This document shows, one piece after another, positions 25,308-33,672 of a DNA stretch of 64,000 nt. A program made the position numbers and the translations under genes. The notes under the pieces were generated by a model. The model saw only the letters and a list, made by a program, of their open reading frames with translations. It was not told where the DNA came from and made no database searches. Position 1 is the stretch's first letter. Every line of letters begins with the position of its first letter. Location of the stretch: positions 57,668-121,667 of the forward strand of contig JACPEH010000019.1 in assembly GCA_016183655.1 (NCBI GenBank), given 5' to 3'. This DNA is from Rhodocyclales bacterium (GTDB lineage Bacteria > Pseudomonadota > Gammaproteobacteria > Burkholderiales > Rhodocyclaceae).

Positions 25308-25826
25308 TCAGCGCCATGCCAGCGCCACGCACTCGCCATAGCCGAAGCGCAGCTGCGACCATTCCGCCGCCGGCAAGCCGCGCGCATAACCGAGCGCCGC
25401 CCGCATCACGCCGGCGTGGGTGACGACGATGCAGGCAGGCAGCCCTTCCGCCGCCAGCGCATCGAGGCAAGCCACCGCGCGCGCCTGCAGCATCGCCGCC
25501 GACTCGCCGCCGGGCGGCGCGTGGTGCAGCAGGTCGGCGGCCCAGGCGTCGAGCGCGGCGATGCCGATCTCGTCCCAGCGCTTTCCTTCCCAGTCGCCGA
25601 AGTGCATCTCCATCAGCCCCGGCACGAAGCGCGGCGCGGGATGCAGCGCTTCGGCGAGCACGCGGCAGCGTTGCAGCGGGCTGGCGATCAGCGGCAGGCC
25701 GGCGGGGAGTTGCGCACGCAGCGCGGCGGCGGTCGTGTCGACGTCGAGCGCCGGCAGGTCGAGCTGGCCGTAGCAGATGCCCGGCGCGACCTGCGGCCGC
25801 GGATGGCGGATCAGGAAAACCTGCAC
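25308..25826 (-). CDS. cobC: Alpha-ribazole phosphatase (histidine phosphatase family)
   Basis: A 172-residue histidine phosphatase that dephosphorylates alpha-ribazole 5'-phosphate or adenosylcobalamin phosphate in nucleotide loop assembly. VFLIRHPRP carries the phospho-acceptor His; GICYGQLDLPAL is typical of CobC. EMHFGDWEGKRWDEI and VVTHAGVMRAALGY complete the site. A GTG at 25826 is preferred: it places the RH motif eight residues from the start and overlaps the cobS end by 16 bp. Longer readings are antisense-like sequence inside cobS. Confidence 0.88.
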   Translation of the reverse strand: MQVFLIRHPRPQVAPGICYGQLDLPALDVDTTAAALRAQLPAGLPLIASPLQRCRVLAEALHPAPRFVPGLMEMHFGDWEGKRWDEIGIAALDAWAADLLHHAPPGGESAAMLQARAVACLDALAAEGLPACIVVTHAGVMRAALGYARGLPAAEWSQLRFGYGECVALAWR

Positions 25827-26569
25827 AGCAGGCCGAAGTAGAAGGCGAGCTCGGCGACCTGCTGGGTCGCGCCGAGGCAGTCGCCGGTGTAGCCGCCGAG
25901 GCGCTTCATGAATTTGCGCGCCATGAAGGCGGTCGCGGCGGCGGCGAACAGCACGCCGACGAAGGCGCCGACGGCCGGCAGCGGCAGCAGCGCAACGAGA
26001 CCGAAGGCGGCGGCGAGCGCCAGTTCGCCGGCCGAGATGCGCGTCGCCAGCGGCTTCGCCTTGCCTTCCTCGCGCGCGTAGTCGAGGAAGCGCAGGAGGC
26101 TGGTCGCGCACAGCCGCGACAGCGCGTGGCCGGCGATCAGCGCCGGCGCGACGAGCAGCATGTCGAGTTCGACCAGCGCCATGAACTTGCCGAGCAGCAG
26201 CAGCACCAGCGCGATCGTGCCGTAGCTGCCGATGCTGGAGTCCTTCATGATCTCCAGCGTGCGCTCGCGCGTCCAGCCGCCGCCGAAGCCGTCGACCATG
26301 TCGGCCCAGCCGTCCTCGTGGAAGGCGCCGGTGACGAGCAGCGTCGCCGCCATCGCCAGCAGCACGGCGAGCGTCTTCGGCAGGAAAAACGAGGCGAAGG
26401 CGAAGACCAGCGCGCCGATCAGCCCGACCAGCAGCCCAACCAGCGGGAAGTAGCGTGCCGAATGGTTCAGCGCCGCCGCCGAGTGGCCGACCCAGGCCGG
26501 CACCGGCAGGCGCGTGAAGAAGCGCACGGCGCCGAAGAAGTAGTCGAGTTCGCGGCGCAGCGGATTCAT
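25811..26569 (-). CDS. cobS: Adenosylcobinamide-GDP ribazoletransferase (cobalamin synthase)
   Basis: A 252-residue integral membrane enzyme joining alpha-ribazole (phosphate) to adenosylcobinamide-GDP. HEDGWADMVDGFGGGWTRERTLEIMKDS holds the conserved acidic/Mg2+ motif, and FFTRLPVP near the N-terminus is also typical. About six membrane helices are visible. It starts within the cobT stop (shared base at 26569), so cobT-cobS-cobC form one translationally coupled unit. Confidence 0.94.
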   Translation of the reverse strand: MNPLRRELDYFFGAVRFFTRLPVPAWVGHSAAALNHSARYFPLVGLLVGLIGALVFAFASFFLPKTLAVLLAMAATLLVTGAFHEDGWADMVDGFGGGWTRERTLEIMKDSSIGSYGTIALVLLLLGKFMALVELDMLLVAPALIAGHALSRLCATSLLRFLDYAREEGKAKPLATRISAGELALAAAFGLVALLPLPAVGAFVGVLFAAAATAFMARKFMKRLGGYTGDCLGATQQVAELAFYFGLLCRFS

Positions 26570-27633
26570 CAGGCCTTTTCCGCTACCCCGGCCGATTCGA
26601 AGCTGGCCATCTCGTCGAGGAAGGCCACCGCCGCGCGCAAGAGCGGCCAGGCGAGCGCGGCGCCGGTGCCTTCGCCGAGGCGCAGGCCGAGGTCGATCAG
26701 CGGGCTGGCGCCGAGCGCGGCCAACTGGGCCTGGTGCCCCGGCTCCGCCGAGCGGTGGCAGAACACCGCGTAATCGACGATCGCCGGCCGCAGGCGGGCG
26801 GCAACGAGGAAGGCGGCGCCGACGATGAAGCCGTCGACCAGCAGCACCATGCCGGCTTCGGCGGCGCCGAGCATGGCGCCGGTCATCATCGCGATCTCGA
26901 AACCGCCGAACTCGGCGAGCACCGCCTGCGCATGTTCGCTGCCGCCGGCCGCCGTCGCCGGCAGCCCGGCACGTGCGGCGGCCCGGGCCAGCAGCTCGCG
27001 CTTCCTGGCGAGGCCGGGGTCGTCGAGGCCGGTGCCGCGGCCGATGCAGTCGGCGAGCGGCGTAGCGGTCAGGTGGTGGGTGATCAGCGAGGCGGCGGCG
27101 GTGTTGCCGATGCCCATCTCGCCGAAGCCGAGCACCTTGCAGCCGGATGCCGCCAGTTCGCGGGCCAGCGCGGCGCCGCGGGCGACCGCGCTGTCGCGCT
27201 CGGCCGGCGTCATCGCCGGCTCCTCGATGTAGTTGCGCGTCCCCGGCGCCACCTTGGCGTCGACCAGCCCGCGTTGTTCACAATCGGCGCCGAAGTCGTG
27301 CGCGACGCCGGCGTCCACCACGGTCAGGCCGAGGCCGTTGGCGCGGGCGAAGACGTTGATCGCGGCGCCGCCGGCAAGGAAGTTCTCCACCATCTGCCAG
27401 GTCACGTCCTGCGGGAAAGCGGAGACGCCGGCCCTGGCCGCGCCGTGGTCGCCGGCGAAGACGATCATCTGCGGGTTGTCGAGGCGCGGCGTCAGCGTCT
27501 GCTGCACGAGGCCGACCTTGAGCGCGAGGCGCTCCAGTTCGCCGAGCGCGCCGAGCGGCTTGGTCTTGTTGTCGATCTTGTGCTGCAGCGCGGCAGCGAG
27601 GGCGGAATCGGGGGCGGAGATGGCGAAGTTCAT
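26569..27633 (-). CDS. cobT: Nicotinate-nucleotide-dimethylbenzimidazole phosphoribosyltransferase
   Basis: A 354-residue enzyme that activates 5,6-dimethylbenzimidazole to alpha-ribazole phosphate. [15 protein letters not shown] at the N-terminus, [37 protein letters not shown] and the C-terminal [13 protein letters not shown] with the catalytic Glu are diagnostic. The length matches CobT of Salmonella (356). It is first in the cobT-cobS-cobC unit and divergent from the PotD-like gene across 108 bp, in which no B12 riboswitch core was seen. Confidence 0.95.
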   Translation of the reverse strand: MNFAISAPDSALAAALQHKIDNKTKPLGALGELERLALKVGLVQQTLTPRLDNPQMIVFAGDHGAARAGVSAFPQDVTWQMVENFLAGGAAINVFARANGLGLTVVDAGVAHDFGADCEQRGLVDAKVAPGTRNYIEEPAMTPAERDSAVARGAALARELAASGCKVLGFGEMGIGNTAAASLITHHLTATPLADCIGRGTGLDDPGLARKRELLARAAARAGLPATAAGGSEHAQAVLAEFGGFEIAMMTGAMLGAAEAGMVLLVDGFIVGAAFLVAARLRPAIVDYAVFCHRSAEPGHQAQLAALGASPLIDLGLRLGEGTGAALAWPLLRAAVAFLDEMASFESAGVAEKA

Positions 27634-27741
27634 CGGGCGGAGTTCATGGCAGAATGGGCATCAAAAACGCTTCGGCAGGGCCCTCGGGGGCCGCCGAGGC
27701 CAGCCCGGAGTATAACCGCAGGACTCGCGGCCCACCCCAAC

Positions 27742-28791
27742 ATGCGCCGAATCGTCGCCAGCCTTTTCCTGATCGCGGCCCTGTGCGGCGGCTGGCCCGC
27801 AACCGCGTCGGCGGCACCGGTGCTGCGCGTGCTCGCCTGGCCCGGCTACGTCGAGCCCGAGGTCGCGGCCGAATTCCGCGCGCGGCATGGCGTCGAGATC
27901 GAGCTCACCGTCGTCGACAACGACGACGCGCTGCTGGAAAAGATGCGCGCCCGCGCCGGCGGCGATTTCGACCTGGTCGCCGCCAATACCGCCGAGATCG
28001 CCCGCTATGCCGCCGCCGGCTGGCTGCAGCCGATCGACCCCGAACTCATCCCGACCCGCCGCACGCAGGCGCCGCGCTTCCGCAACCCGGCGGCGCTGCC
28101 CGGCCTGGTCCACGACGGCCGCCTGTTCGGCGTTCCCTTCACCTACGCCGAGATGGGCATCATCTACGACCGCAAGGCCTTCCCGCAGCCGCCGGATTCA
28201 CTGTCGGCGCTGTGGGACCCGCGCTACCAGAAGCGCGTGCTCGCCTTCAACGGCTCCTCGCACAACTTCTCGCTGGCCGCGCTGCGGCTCGGCCTCGCTT
28301 CGCCCTTCGGCCTCGCCGACAAGGACTGGCCGGCGGCGGTCGACCAGCTGATCGCGTTGCGCCGCAACGTGCTCGCCTTCTACAGCCAGCCGGACGAAGC
28401 CGCCGACCTGTTCGTCCGGCACCAGGCGGCGCTGCTCTTCGCCAACTACGGCTCGCAGCAGGTGAAGGCGCTCGCCGACCGCGGCGTCGAGGTCGGCTAC
28501 TTCATTCCGCGCGAGGGCGCGCTGGCCTGGCTCGACTGCTGGGCGGTAACGCGCGGTGCCCGCGACCGTGCGCTGGCGCATGCCTTCATCGACCACCTGC
28601 TCGGCGACACGGCGAGCCGGCTGCTCGAACAGCGGCAGGGGCTCTCCAGCACCCGCCAGGGCGACTCGATCCAGGCCGCCGGCGGCAAGCCGCCGCACTG
28701 GCTGATGCCGGTCGAGGATGCGGAGCGGCGCACGCGCCTGTGGCAACGCATCCTCTCCGGCGACCGCCGCGACCGGGTGCTGCAGCCGTGA
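27742..28791 (+). CDS. PotD-like periplasmic solute-binding protein coupled to a GGDEF cyclase
   Basis: A 349-residue exported protein: signal peptide cleaved near ASA-AP (residue 25), then a type II periplasmic-binding fold like PotD/NspS polyamine binders. LRVLAWPGYVEPEVAAEFRARHGV, DLVAANTAEIARYAAAGWL, and FGVPFTYAEMGIIYDRKAF fit. No permease or ATPase genes are adjacent. Instead its stop codon overlaps the GTG of a Cache-GGDEF gene by 4 bp. This resembles the nspS-mbaA arrangement, where the binding protein acts as a ligand sensor for the cyclase. The ligand is not known. Confidence 0.82.
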   Translation: MRRIVASLFLIAALCGGWPATASAAPVLRVLAWPGYVEPEVAAEFRARHGVEIELTVVDNDDALLEKMRARAGGDFDLVAANTAEIARYAAAGWLQPIDPELIPTRRTQAPRFRNPAALPGLVHDGRLFGVPFTYAEMGIIYDRKAFPQPPDSLSALWDPRYQKRVLAFNGSSHNFSLAALRLGLASPFGLADKDWPAAVDQLIALRRNVLAFYSQPDEAADLFVRHQAALLFANYGSQQVKALADRGVEVGYFIPREGALAWLDCWAVTRGARDRALAHAFIDHLLGDTASRLLEQRQGLSSTRQGDSIQAAGGKPPHWLMPVEDAERRTRLWQRILSGDRRDRVLQP

Positions 28792-30581
28792 GCGCCGCTG
28801 CGCCGCTGCCGCTTTCGCTGGCGCAGCGCCTGGCGCTGGCCTTCGCGCTGCTGGCACTGTTCGCCGCCGGACTGACCGGCTACTTCGCCTACCAGGACGG
28901 GCGCCAGGCCTTGCTCGCCACCGCCACCGAGCAGCTCGCCACCGCCACCCGCGTGCTCGGCGGGCGCATCGCACTGACCCTCGACAGCGTCGAACGCGAC
29001 CTGCTGCTGCTCGCCCGCCATCCCGACAGTGTCGCGGCGCTGGCCGGCGACGGGCAGAGCCGGGAGCACGCCACCGACTTGTTCTCCCGCCTGGTTGCCA
29101 GCCGGCAGGCCTACTTCCAGATCCGGCTGATCGCCGTCCGCGACGGCGCCGAAGTCGTCCGCGTCGACCGCAGCGCCAGCGGGCCGCTGGTGGTCGGCGG
29201 CGACGACCTGCAGGAGAAGGCGCACTATCCCTACGTCTATGAAACGCTGGCGCTCCCCGCCGGCGGCATGTACATCTCGCCGGCCGGGATCAACCATGAA
29301 CAGGGCGCCCACGACGCCGAGGGGCAACCGTCGCTGCAACTGGCGATGCAGGTGATGAGCGAAGGCCGCAACGGCGGCCGGCTGCTCGGCGTCATCGTCA
29401 TCAACGTCGACCTCGACGGACTGTTCCATCTGCTGGCGACCGACCTGCCGGGCGGCACCGACGTCTATCTGGCGAACAGCAGCGGCGACTTCCTGATCCA
29501 TCCCGACCCGCGCCAGGCCTTCGCCTTCGATCGCGGCCAGCGCGCGCTGGTGCAGGACGCCTTTCCGCAGACCCGGCCGCTGCTCGCCCGCGACACCGAA
29601 CGCGCAACGTTCCGCTCCGGCGCCGACGCCGCCGGCCAGGCCGACCGCCTCGCCAGCTTCGTCCGCGTCGAGGCCTTGCCGGCCGCGTGGCGCGGCGCCC
29701 GCGGCGAGCGCGGCGTGCATTTCCTGCTCGGGCTGGCGCAGCCGCTGTCCGGCGTGCTGGCAAAGAGCGGCGAGCTGGCCGGCAACGCGATCCGCAACGT
29801 GCTCCTCGCCGGCGTCGTCGCCGTCCTCCTCGCCTTCATCCTCGCCCGTGCCGTCACCGCCTCGCTGCGCCAGATCGAGAAGGCGATGGCCAACTTCGGC
29901 AAGCCCGGCGCGGTCGAACTGCCGACCGGCCGCCAGGACGAGATCGGCGCGCTGGCGCGGCGCTTCGCGGCGATGCAGGTGCAGATGCGCGCCCAGCTGG
30001 TCACGCTCGAAGCGCAACGCCAGGCGCTCGACCACGAAGCGCAGCACGACTGGCTGACCGGGCTGGCCAACCGCCGCAACCTGATCGGCTTCCTGCCGCA
30101 GGCGCTGGCGCGCTCCACGCGGCAGCAGAGCGGGCTGTCGCTGTTCTTCATCGACCTCGACGGCTTCAAGCCGATCAACGACACCTACGGGCACAGCATC
30201 GGCGACCGCGTGCTGGTCGAGGTCGGCCAGCGTCTGGCGCGCGGCGTGCGCGCCGGCGACTTCATCGCCCGCCCCGGCGGCGACGAGTTCGTCGTCATCT
30301 GCGAGGGCCTGCATGCGGAAGAAGAAGTGAGCCGGGTCGCCGAAAAACTGATCGGACTGATCGCGCAGCCGATCGAGCTGGCCGACAAGGCGCTGCGGCT
30401 GCAGGTCGGCGCTTCGGTCGGCATCGCCTGCTTCCCGAACGACGGCAGCGACGCCGAGACGCTGACCGGCGCCGCCGACCGCGCGATGTACGCAGCGAAG
30501 ACCGCCGGTCGCGGCGTCTGGTGCCTGGCCGGCGCGCTGGGTCACGGAAAACCCGCCGCAGCCGGCGCCACCGAGCGATAA
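28788..30581 (+). CDS. Membrane diguanylate cyclase, Cache-HAMP-GGDEF
   Basis: A 597-residue protein from a GTG overlapping the previous stop. TM1 is about residues 12-33. A large periplasmic double-Cache-like sensor (about 34-330) contains YFQIRLI, PYVYETLALPAGGMYISP and GVIVINVDL. TM2 is about 334-356, then a HAMP-like region and a GGDEF domain. The catalytic motif GGDEF (497-501) is canonical, and an RxxD inhibitory site (RAGD, 488-491) lies five residues before it, so active, product-inhibited c-di-GMP synthesis is expected. No EAL domain is present. Input is probably set by the coupled binding protein. Confidence 0.9.
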   Translation: MSAAAPLPLSLAQRLALAFALLALFAAGLTGYFAYQDGRQALLATATEQLATATRVLGGRIALTLDSVERDLLLLARHPDSVAALAGDGQSREHATDLFSRLVASRQAYFQIRLIAVRDGAEVVRVDRSASGPLVVGGDDLQEKAHYPYVYETLALPAGGMYISPAGINHEQGAHDAEGQPSLQLAMQVMSEGRNGGRLLGVIVINVDLDGLFHLLATDLPGGTDVYLANSSGDFLIHPDPRQAFAFDRGQRALVQDAFPQTRPLLARDTERATFRSGADAAGQADRLASFVRVEALPAAWRGARGERGVHFLLGLAQPLSGVLAKSGELAGNAIRNVLLAGVVAVLLAFILARAVTASLRQIEKAMANFGKPGAVELPTGRQDEIGALARRFAAMQVQMRAQLVTLEAQRQALDHEAQHDWLTGLANRRNLIGFLPQALARSTRQQSGLSLFFIDLDGFKPINDTYGHSIGDRVLVEVGQRLARGVRAGDFIARPGGDEFVVICEGLHAEEEVSRVAEKLIGLIAQPIELADKALRLQVGASVGIACFPNDGSDAETLTGAADRAMYAAKTAGRGVWCLAGALGHGKPAAAGATER

Positions 30582-30596
30582 TCCCGCCGCGGCAGG

Positions 30597-30714
30597 CATG
30601 CCCGACAACAGCCCGGACCAACGGGCATGGATTGACACCGCCCCGAATCATGAAAGCCTTACCCATGCCCGTTTCCCTCATCCCCGGCCCCTCTCCCGCT
30701 TCGCGGGCGAGGGG
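30597..30714. repeat. Palindromic motifs between the cyclase gene and cobU
   Basis: CATGCCCG at 30597-30604 pairs with CGGGCATG at 30622-30629, and a third copy of CATGCCCG is at 30664-30671. A C-rich/G-rich hairpin at 30688-30714 (CCCCTC...GAGGGG with CCCGC/GCGGG inside) follows, 39 bp before cobU. No B12 riboswitch core was recognised. The hairpin could be a terminator-like or dispersed repeat element. Confidence 0.4.
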
Positions 30715-30752
30715 AGGTTCGCGAGACACTTCGCGTCTTTCACGTTAACGCT

Positions 30753-31322
30753 ATGAATCGACACGAACTGATCATCGGCGGCGCCCGCTCGGGAAAGAGC
30801 GCGCTCGCCGAGCAACGCGCAGCGGCCGCGGCGGCCGCTCACGGCCTGCGCGTCGTCTACGTCGCCACCGCGGAAGTCCGCGACGGCGAGATGGCGCGCC
30901 GCATCGCCCACCACCGCGCGCGCCGCCCGGCCCACTGGGGGCTGGTCGAAGCGCCGCTGCAACTGGCCGCGGCGCTGCGCGCGAACGCCGCCAAGGACAC
31001 CTGCCTGCTCGTCGACTGCCTGACCCTGTGGCTCTCCAACCTGCTCTTCGCCGGCGCCGCGGCACGCCAGGCGGAAAACGGCGAAGCCATCGACTGCCCG
31101 CTGCTGCACACGGAAACCGACGCCCTGGTGCAGCTGCTGCCGACCTTGCCGGGCTCGACCATCCTCGTTTCCAACGAGGTCGGCTGGGGCATCGTGCCGA
31201 TGCACCCGGTCTCGCGCTGCTTCGCCGACGAGCAGGGCCGTCTCAACCAGCGCGTCGCCGCCGCCTGCGAACAGGTCACGCTGGTCGCCGCGGGGCTGCC
31301 GCTGGCGCTCAAGTCGGGTTAA
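30753..31322 (+). CDS. cobU: Adenosylcobinamide kinase / adenosylcobinamide-phosphate guanylyltransferase
   Basis: A 189-residue bifunctional enzyme of the nucleotide loop pathway. The P-loop GGARSGKS is at residues 9-16; RIAHHRARRP carries the guanylylated His (about 54). LVDCLTLWLSNLL and VSNEVGWGIVPMHPVSR are family hallmarks. A damaged copy of its gene lies 2.1 kb downstream at 33433-33543. Confidence 0.95.
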   Translation: MNRHELIIGGARSGKSALAEQRAAAAAAAHGLRVVYVATAEVRDGEMARRIAHHRARRPAHWGLVEAPLQLAAALRANAAKDTCLLVDCLTLWLSNLLFAGAAARQAENGEAIDCPLLHTETDALVQLLPTLPGSTILVSNEVGWGIVPMHPVSRCFADEQGRLNQRVAAACEQVTLVAAGLPLALKSG

Positions 31323-31351
31323 TCTGCCGGTCTCGACCCCCGGGAGTGCCC

Positions 31352-31963
31352 ATGCACCGCCTGCTCGATGTGCTCGCCTCCGGCGTGCACGACGCCAAGA
31401 ACCAGCTGTTCTACGCCGAAGCGCAGATCGCCGCCGCCGAGGCGGCGCACGGCCTCGACCTTGCCGAGGCGCGCTATGCGATCGAGGCGGCCGCCGGCCG
31501 GCTCAGCCGCACGCTCGCCGCCTACCGGCTGCTGCGCGACGAAGCCCGGCTGGCCGTCGTGCCCGCCGTCGTCGCCGACCTCTGCGAGGAGGTCGCGCTC
31601 GACCAGCGGAAGCATCTCGCCCGCGCCGGCCTGACCCTCGACGTCGCCTGCACGGTACGCGACGAATGGGCGCTCGACCGCGACCTCGTCGCCGACATCC
31701 TCAACAACGCGATCCAGAATGCCAGCCGCCATGCGCGGAGCCGCATCCGGCTGAGCGCCGGCGAAGCCGACGGCAGCCTGTGCCTGCGCGTCGAGGACGA
31801 CGGCTGCGGTTTCGCCGACACCGACCCGGCGGCGCACGGCATCGGCCTGCTGGTCGCCGCGCGCATCGCCGAACTGCACCGGCGGCAGGAACGGCACGGC
31901 AGCCTGCGCCTCTGCAACGGCGGCGAGTTCGGCGGCGCCGTGCTCGAACTGCGGCTGCCCTGA
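31352..31963 (+). CDS. Minimal histidine kinase (no sensor domain)
   Basis: A 203-residue soluble protein. The DHp-like start contains HDAKNQLFYAEAQ, with the likely phospho-accepting His at 14. The ATPase domain has an N-box (ADILNNAIQNASRHA), a G1-type VEDDGCGF and a G2-type GIGLLVAARI. There is no membrane segment and no input domain. It lies 9 bp before a REC-TPR regulator, suggesting a cognate pair. An alternative is an ATPase partner in a larger cytoplasmic complex. The ATG at 31352 follows GGGAG. Confidence 0.75.
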   Translation: MHRLLDVLASGVHDAKNQLFYAEAQIAAAEAAHGLDLAEARYAIEAAAGRLSRTLAAYRLLRDEARLAVVPAVVADLCEEVALDQRKHLARAGLTLDVACTVRDEWALDRDLVADILNNAIQNASRHARSRIRLSAGEADGSLCLRVEDDGCGFADTDPAAHGIGLLVAARIAELHRRQERHGSLRLCNGGEFGGAVLELRLP

Positions 31964-31972
31964 GCGCGCGCG

Positions 31973-33367
31973 ATGGCCCCGCCCGCAATCGATTTCCGCA
32001 AGAAGCGCTTCCTCGTCGTCGACGACCAGCCGCTCGCGCGCGAGAGCCTGCGCGCCATCGCACAGACCGCCGGCGCCTTCTCCGTCGACCTCGCCACCGG
32101 CTACCAGGATGCGATCTTCCGCATCCGCAACAACGTGCCGGACATCATCCTCTGCGACTACATGCTCGGCGACGGCCGTTCCGGCCAGCAGCTGCTGGAA
32201 GAGCTGCGCCGCTTCGACCTGCTGCCCGACGACACCATCTTCATGATGGTCACCGGCGAGCAGTCCTACGAGCAGGTGGTCGCCGCCGTCGAACTGGTGC
32301 CCGACGACTACATCATCAAGCCCTTCTCGCCGGACAAGCTGATCCTGCGCCTGGAGCGGGTGGCGGCGAAGAAGGAATTCTTCGCTCCCTTCTTCCGCGC
32401 CAAGCGGCGGGGCGACTACCCGCAGGCGCTCGCCCTGCTCGCCGCCAATCGCGACAGCGAAGGCGGCCACACCTACCGCTTCGAACTGCTGCGGCAGGAG
32501 GCCGAGCTGCATATCGCCACCGGCAACGCGCCGCAGGCGGAAGCCACCTACCGCGGCATCCTCGACCGCTACGAATTCCCCTGGGCGCGGGCCGGCGTCG
32601 CCCGCGCGCTGCAGCGGCAGAACCGGCTGAGCGAGGCGCGCAGTGAAATCGAAAAGGCGATCGCCGGTGCCGCACACTACTTCGACGCCGCCGACCTCAA
32701 GGCCAACATCTGCATGGCGCAGGGCGAGCACGACGAGGCGCAGCGGGTGCTGGAAGCGATCGCCCGGCGGACGCCGCGCAACTACCTGCGCAAGCGGCTG
32801 CTGGCACAGGCCGCCGAACTGAACGGCGATGCCGAGGCGGCGCGCGCGGCGATGGCCGATGTGATCGCCAACGACACGATGCCCGGCGCGGTGTCGACCG
32901 AGGACCAGCTGGCGCTGGCGCGCACCCAGGTCGCAGCCGGCGACGCGATCGCCGCCGAAAAGGTGCTGTTGCTGCTGCGCGAATCGGAAATCATGGCCCT
33001 GCCGCTGCCCTCGCAGGCAAGCTTCGCCGCGCTGCTGGCGATCGCCTCGCCGGAGAAAGGCCGCTCCCGCTTCGCCGGGCTGCGGCCGGCGCTGCTCGCC
33101 GTCGAGCTGCCGCCGAGCGTGCGCCTCGACGTGCTGCAGGCGGCGCTCGCCGGCGGCGACGGCGAACTGGCGGAGAAGCAGGCGCAGGCGCTGCTTGCCG
33201 GCGACGACTCGCGGCTGGTGTTCAACCGGATGCGCCAGCTGTTCTCACTCTATGACGGCGACCCGCTCTTTCGCGAGATCCAGCGGCGCGTCGCGCTGCA
33301 GCGCATCGGCCGCGGCGAAACGGACGCCGGTGCCGCGGGAGTCGGCGAGGCGACGGCGGCGCCGTAG
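31973..33367 (+). CDS. Response regulator with C-terminal TPR domain
   Basis: A 464-residue cytoplasmic protein. The receiver domain (1-130) has the acidic pair VVDDQP, phospho-Asp62 in ILCDYML and Lys116 in IIKPFSP. The rest is helical with TPR-like repeats (about 135-440), for example AELHIATGNAPQAEATYRGIL and ANICMAQGEHDEAQRVLEAIA. There is no DNA-binding or enzymatic output, so action by protein-protein contact is expected. It is paired with the minimal kinase upstream. Confidence 0.87.
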   Translation: MAPPAIDFRKKRFLVVDDQPLARESLRAIAQTAGAFSVDLATGYQDAIFRIRNNVPDIILCDYMLGDGRSGQQLLEELRRFDLLPDDTIFMMVTGEQSYEQVVAAVELVPDDYIIKPFSPDKLILRLERVAAKKEFFAPFFRAKRRGDYPQALALLAANRDSEGGHTYRFELLRQEAELHIATGNAPQAEATYRGILDRYEFPWARAGVARALQRQNRLSEARSEIEKAIAGAAHYFDAADLKANICMAQGEHDEAQRVLEAIARRTPRNYLRKRLLAQAAELNGDAEAARAAMADVIANDTMPGAVSTEDQLALARTQVAAGDAIAAEKVLLLLRESEIMALPLPSQASFAALLAIASPEKGRSRFAGLRPALLAVELPPSVRLDVLQAALAGGDGELAEKQAQALLAGDDSRLVFNRMRQLFSLYDGDPLFREIQRRVALQRIGRGETDAGAAGVGEATAAP

Positions 33368-33401
33368 CGGCAAGCCCCCCGCACCCGGTTGATGCAAGCC
33401 C

Positions 33402-33430
33402 GTCATTCCGGGCTTGCCCCGGAATCCAGG
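33402..33430. repeat. GTCATTCCGGG...CCGGAATCCAG palindromic repeat, single copy
   Basis: A 29-bp unit with inner palindrome ATTCCGGG...CCCCGGAAT, preceded by CCGGTTGATGCAAG. It is the same family as copies at 49483, 49555, 63302 and 63375. It directly abuts the cobU remnant. Confidence 0.75.
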
Positions 33431-33432
33431 CA

Positions 33433-33543
33433 GCGCGTTCGCCGCCGAGGACACCTGCCTGATCGTCGACTGCCTGGCCTTGTGGCTCTCCAACCTGCTC
33501 TTCGCCGGCGCCGCGGGACTGCCGCTGGCGCTCAAGTAGGGTT
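33433..33543 (+). pseudogene. Internally deleted cobU remnant
   Basis: This 111-bp segment matches two parts of cobU at roughly 94 percent by eye: the EDTCLIVDCLALWLSNLLFAGAA stretch (cobU about 30985-31062) joined directly to GLPLALK (cobU 31288-31322). The missing 231 bp in cobU is bounded by two copies of CCGCGG (31057 and 31288), so a slippage or recombination deletion between direct repeats explains it. The frame is kept but no start is present. It ends at TAG. Clearly non-functional as CobU. Confidence 0.85.
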
Positions 33544-33587
33544 GCCGATCCGGCAAGAGCACGAGAATAGGGAAAGCGTCGGACCCC

Positions 33588-33638
33588 AGCACCTATAACT
33601 TAGGTGCTATAGGCGGCCACGCCGACGGCTGCTAATAT
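33588..33638 (+). promoter_or_regulatory. Candidate promoter and operator of the outer-membrane protein gene
   Basis: AGCACCTA-TAACT-TAGGTGCT is a perfect 8-bp inverted repeat (33588-33608). A -10-like TAATAT lies at 33633-33638, 35 bp before the chosen start. The palindrome would lie around -37 to -57, a common activator position. No good -35 box is seen. Confidence 0.45.
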
Positions 33639-33672
33639 CCGCGCCACGCAAACGTCATAGATGGAGTCAAGA

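Noticed and set aside
27634..27741. Possible cobalamin riboswitch upstream of cobT
   Set aside because: No GCCACTG-type B12-box core or adequate length was found in either orientation.
30582..30752. Possible cobalamin riboswitch upstream of cobU
   Set aside because: The region has hairpins but no B12-box core. It is better described as repeat-like.
33402..33672. Small protein gene in the cobU-remnant region
   Set aside because: The open reading is explained by the cobU fragment and the palindromic repeat. No ribosome-binding site or start was found.
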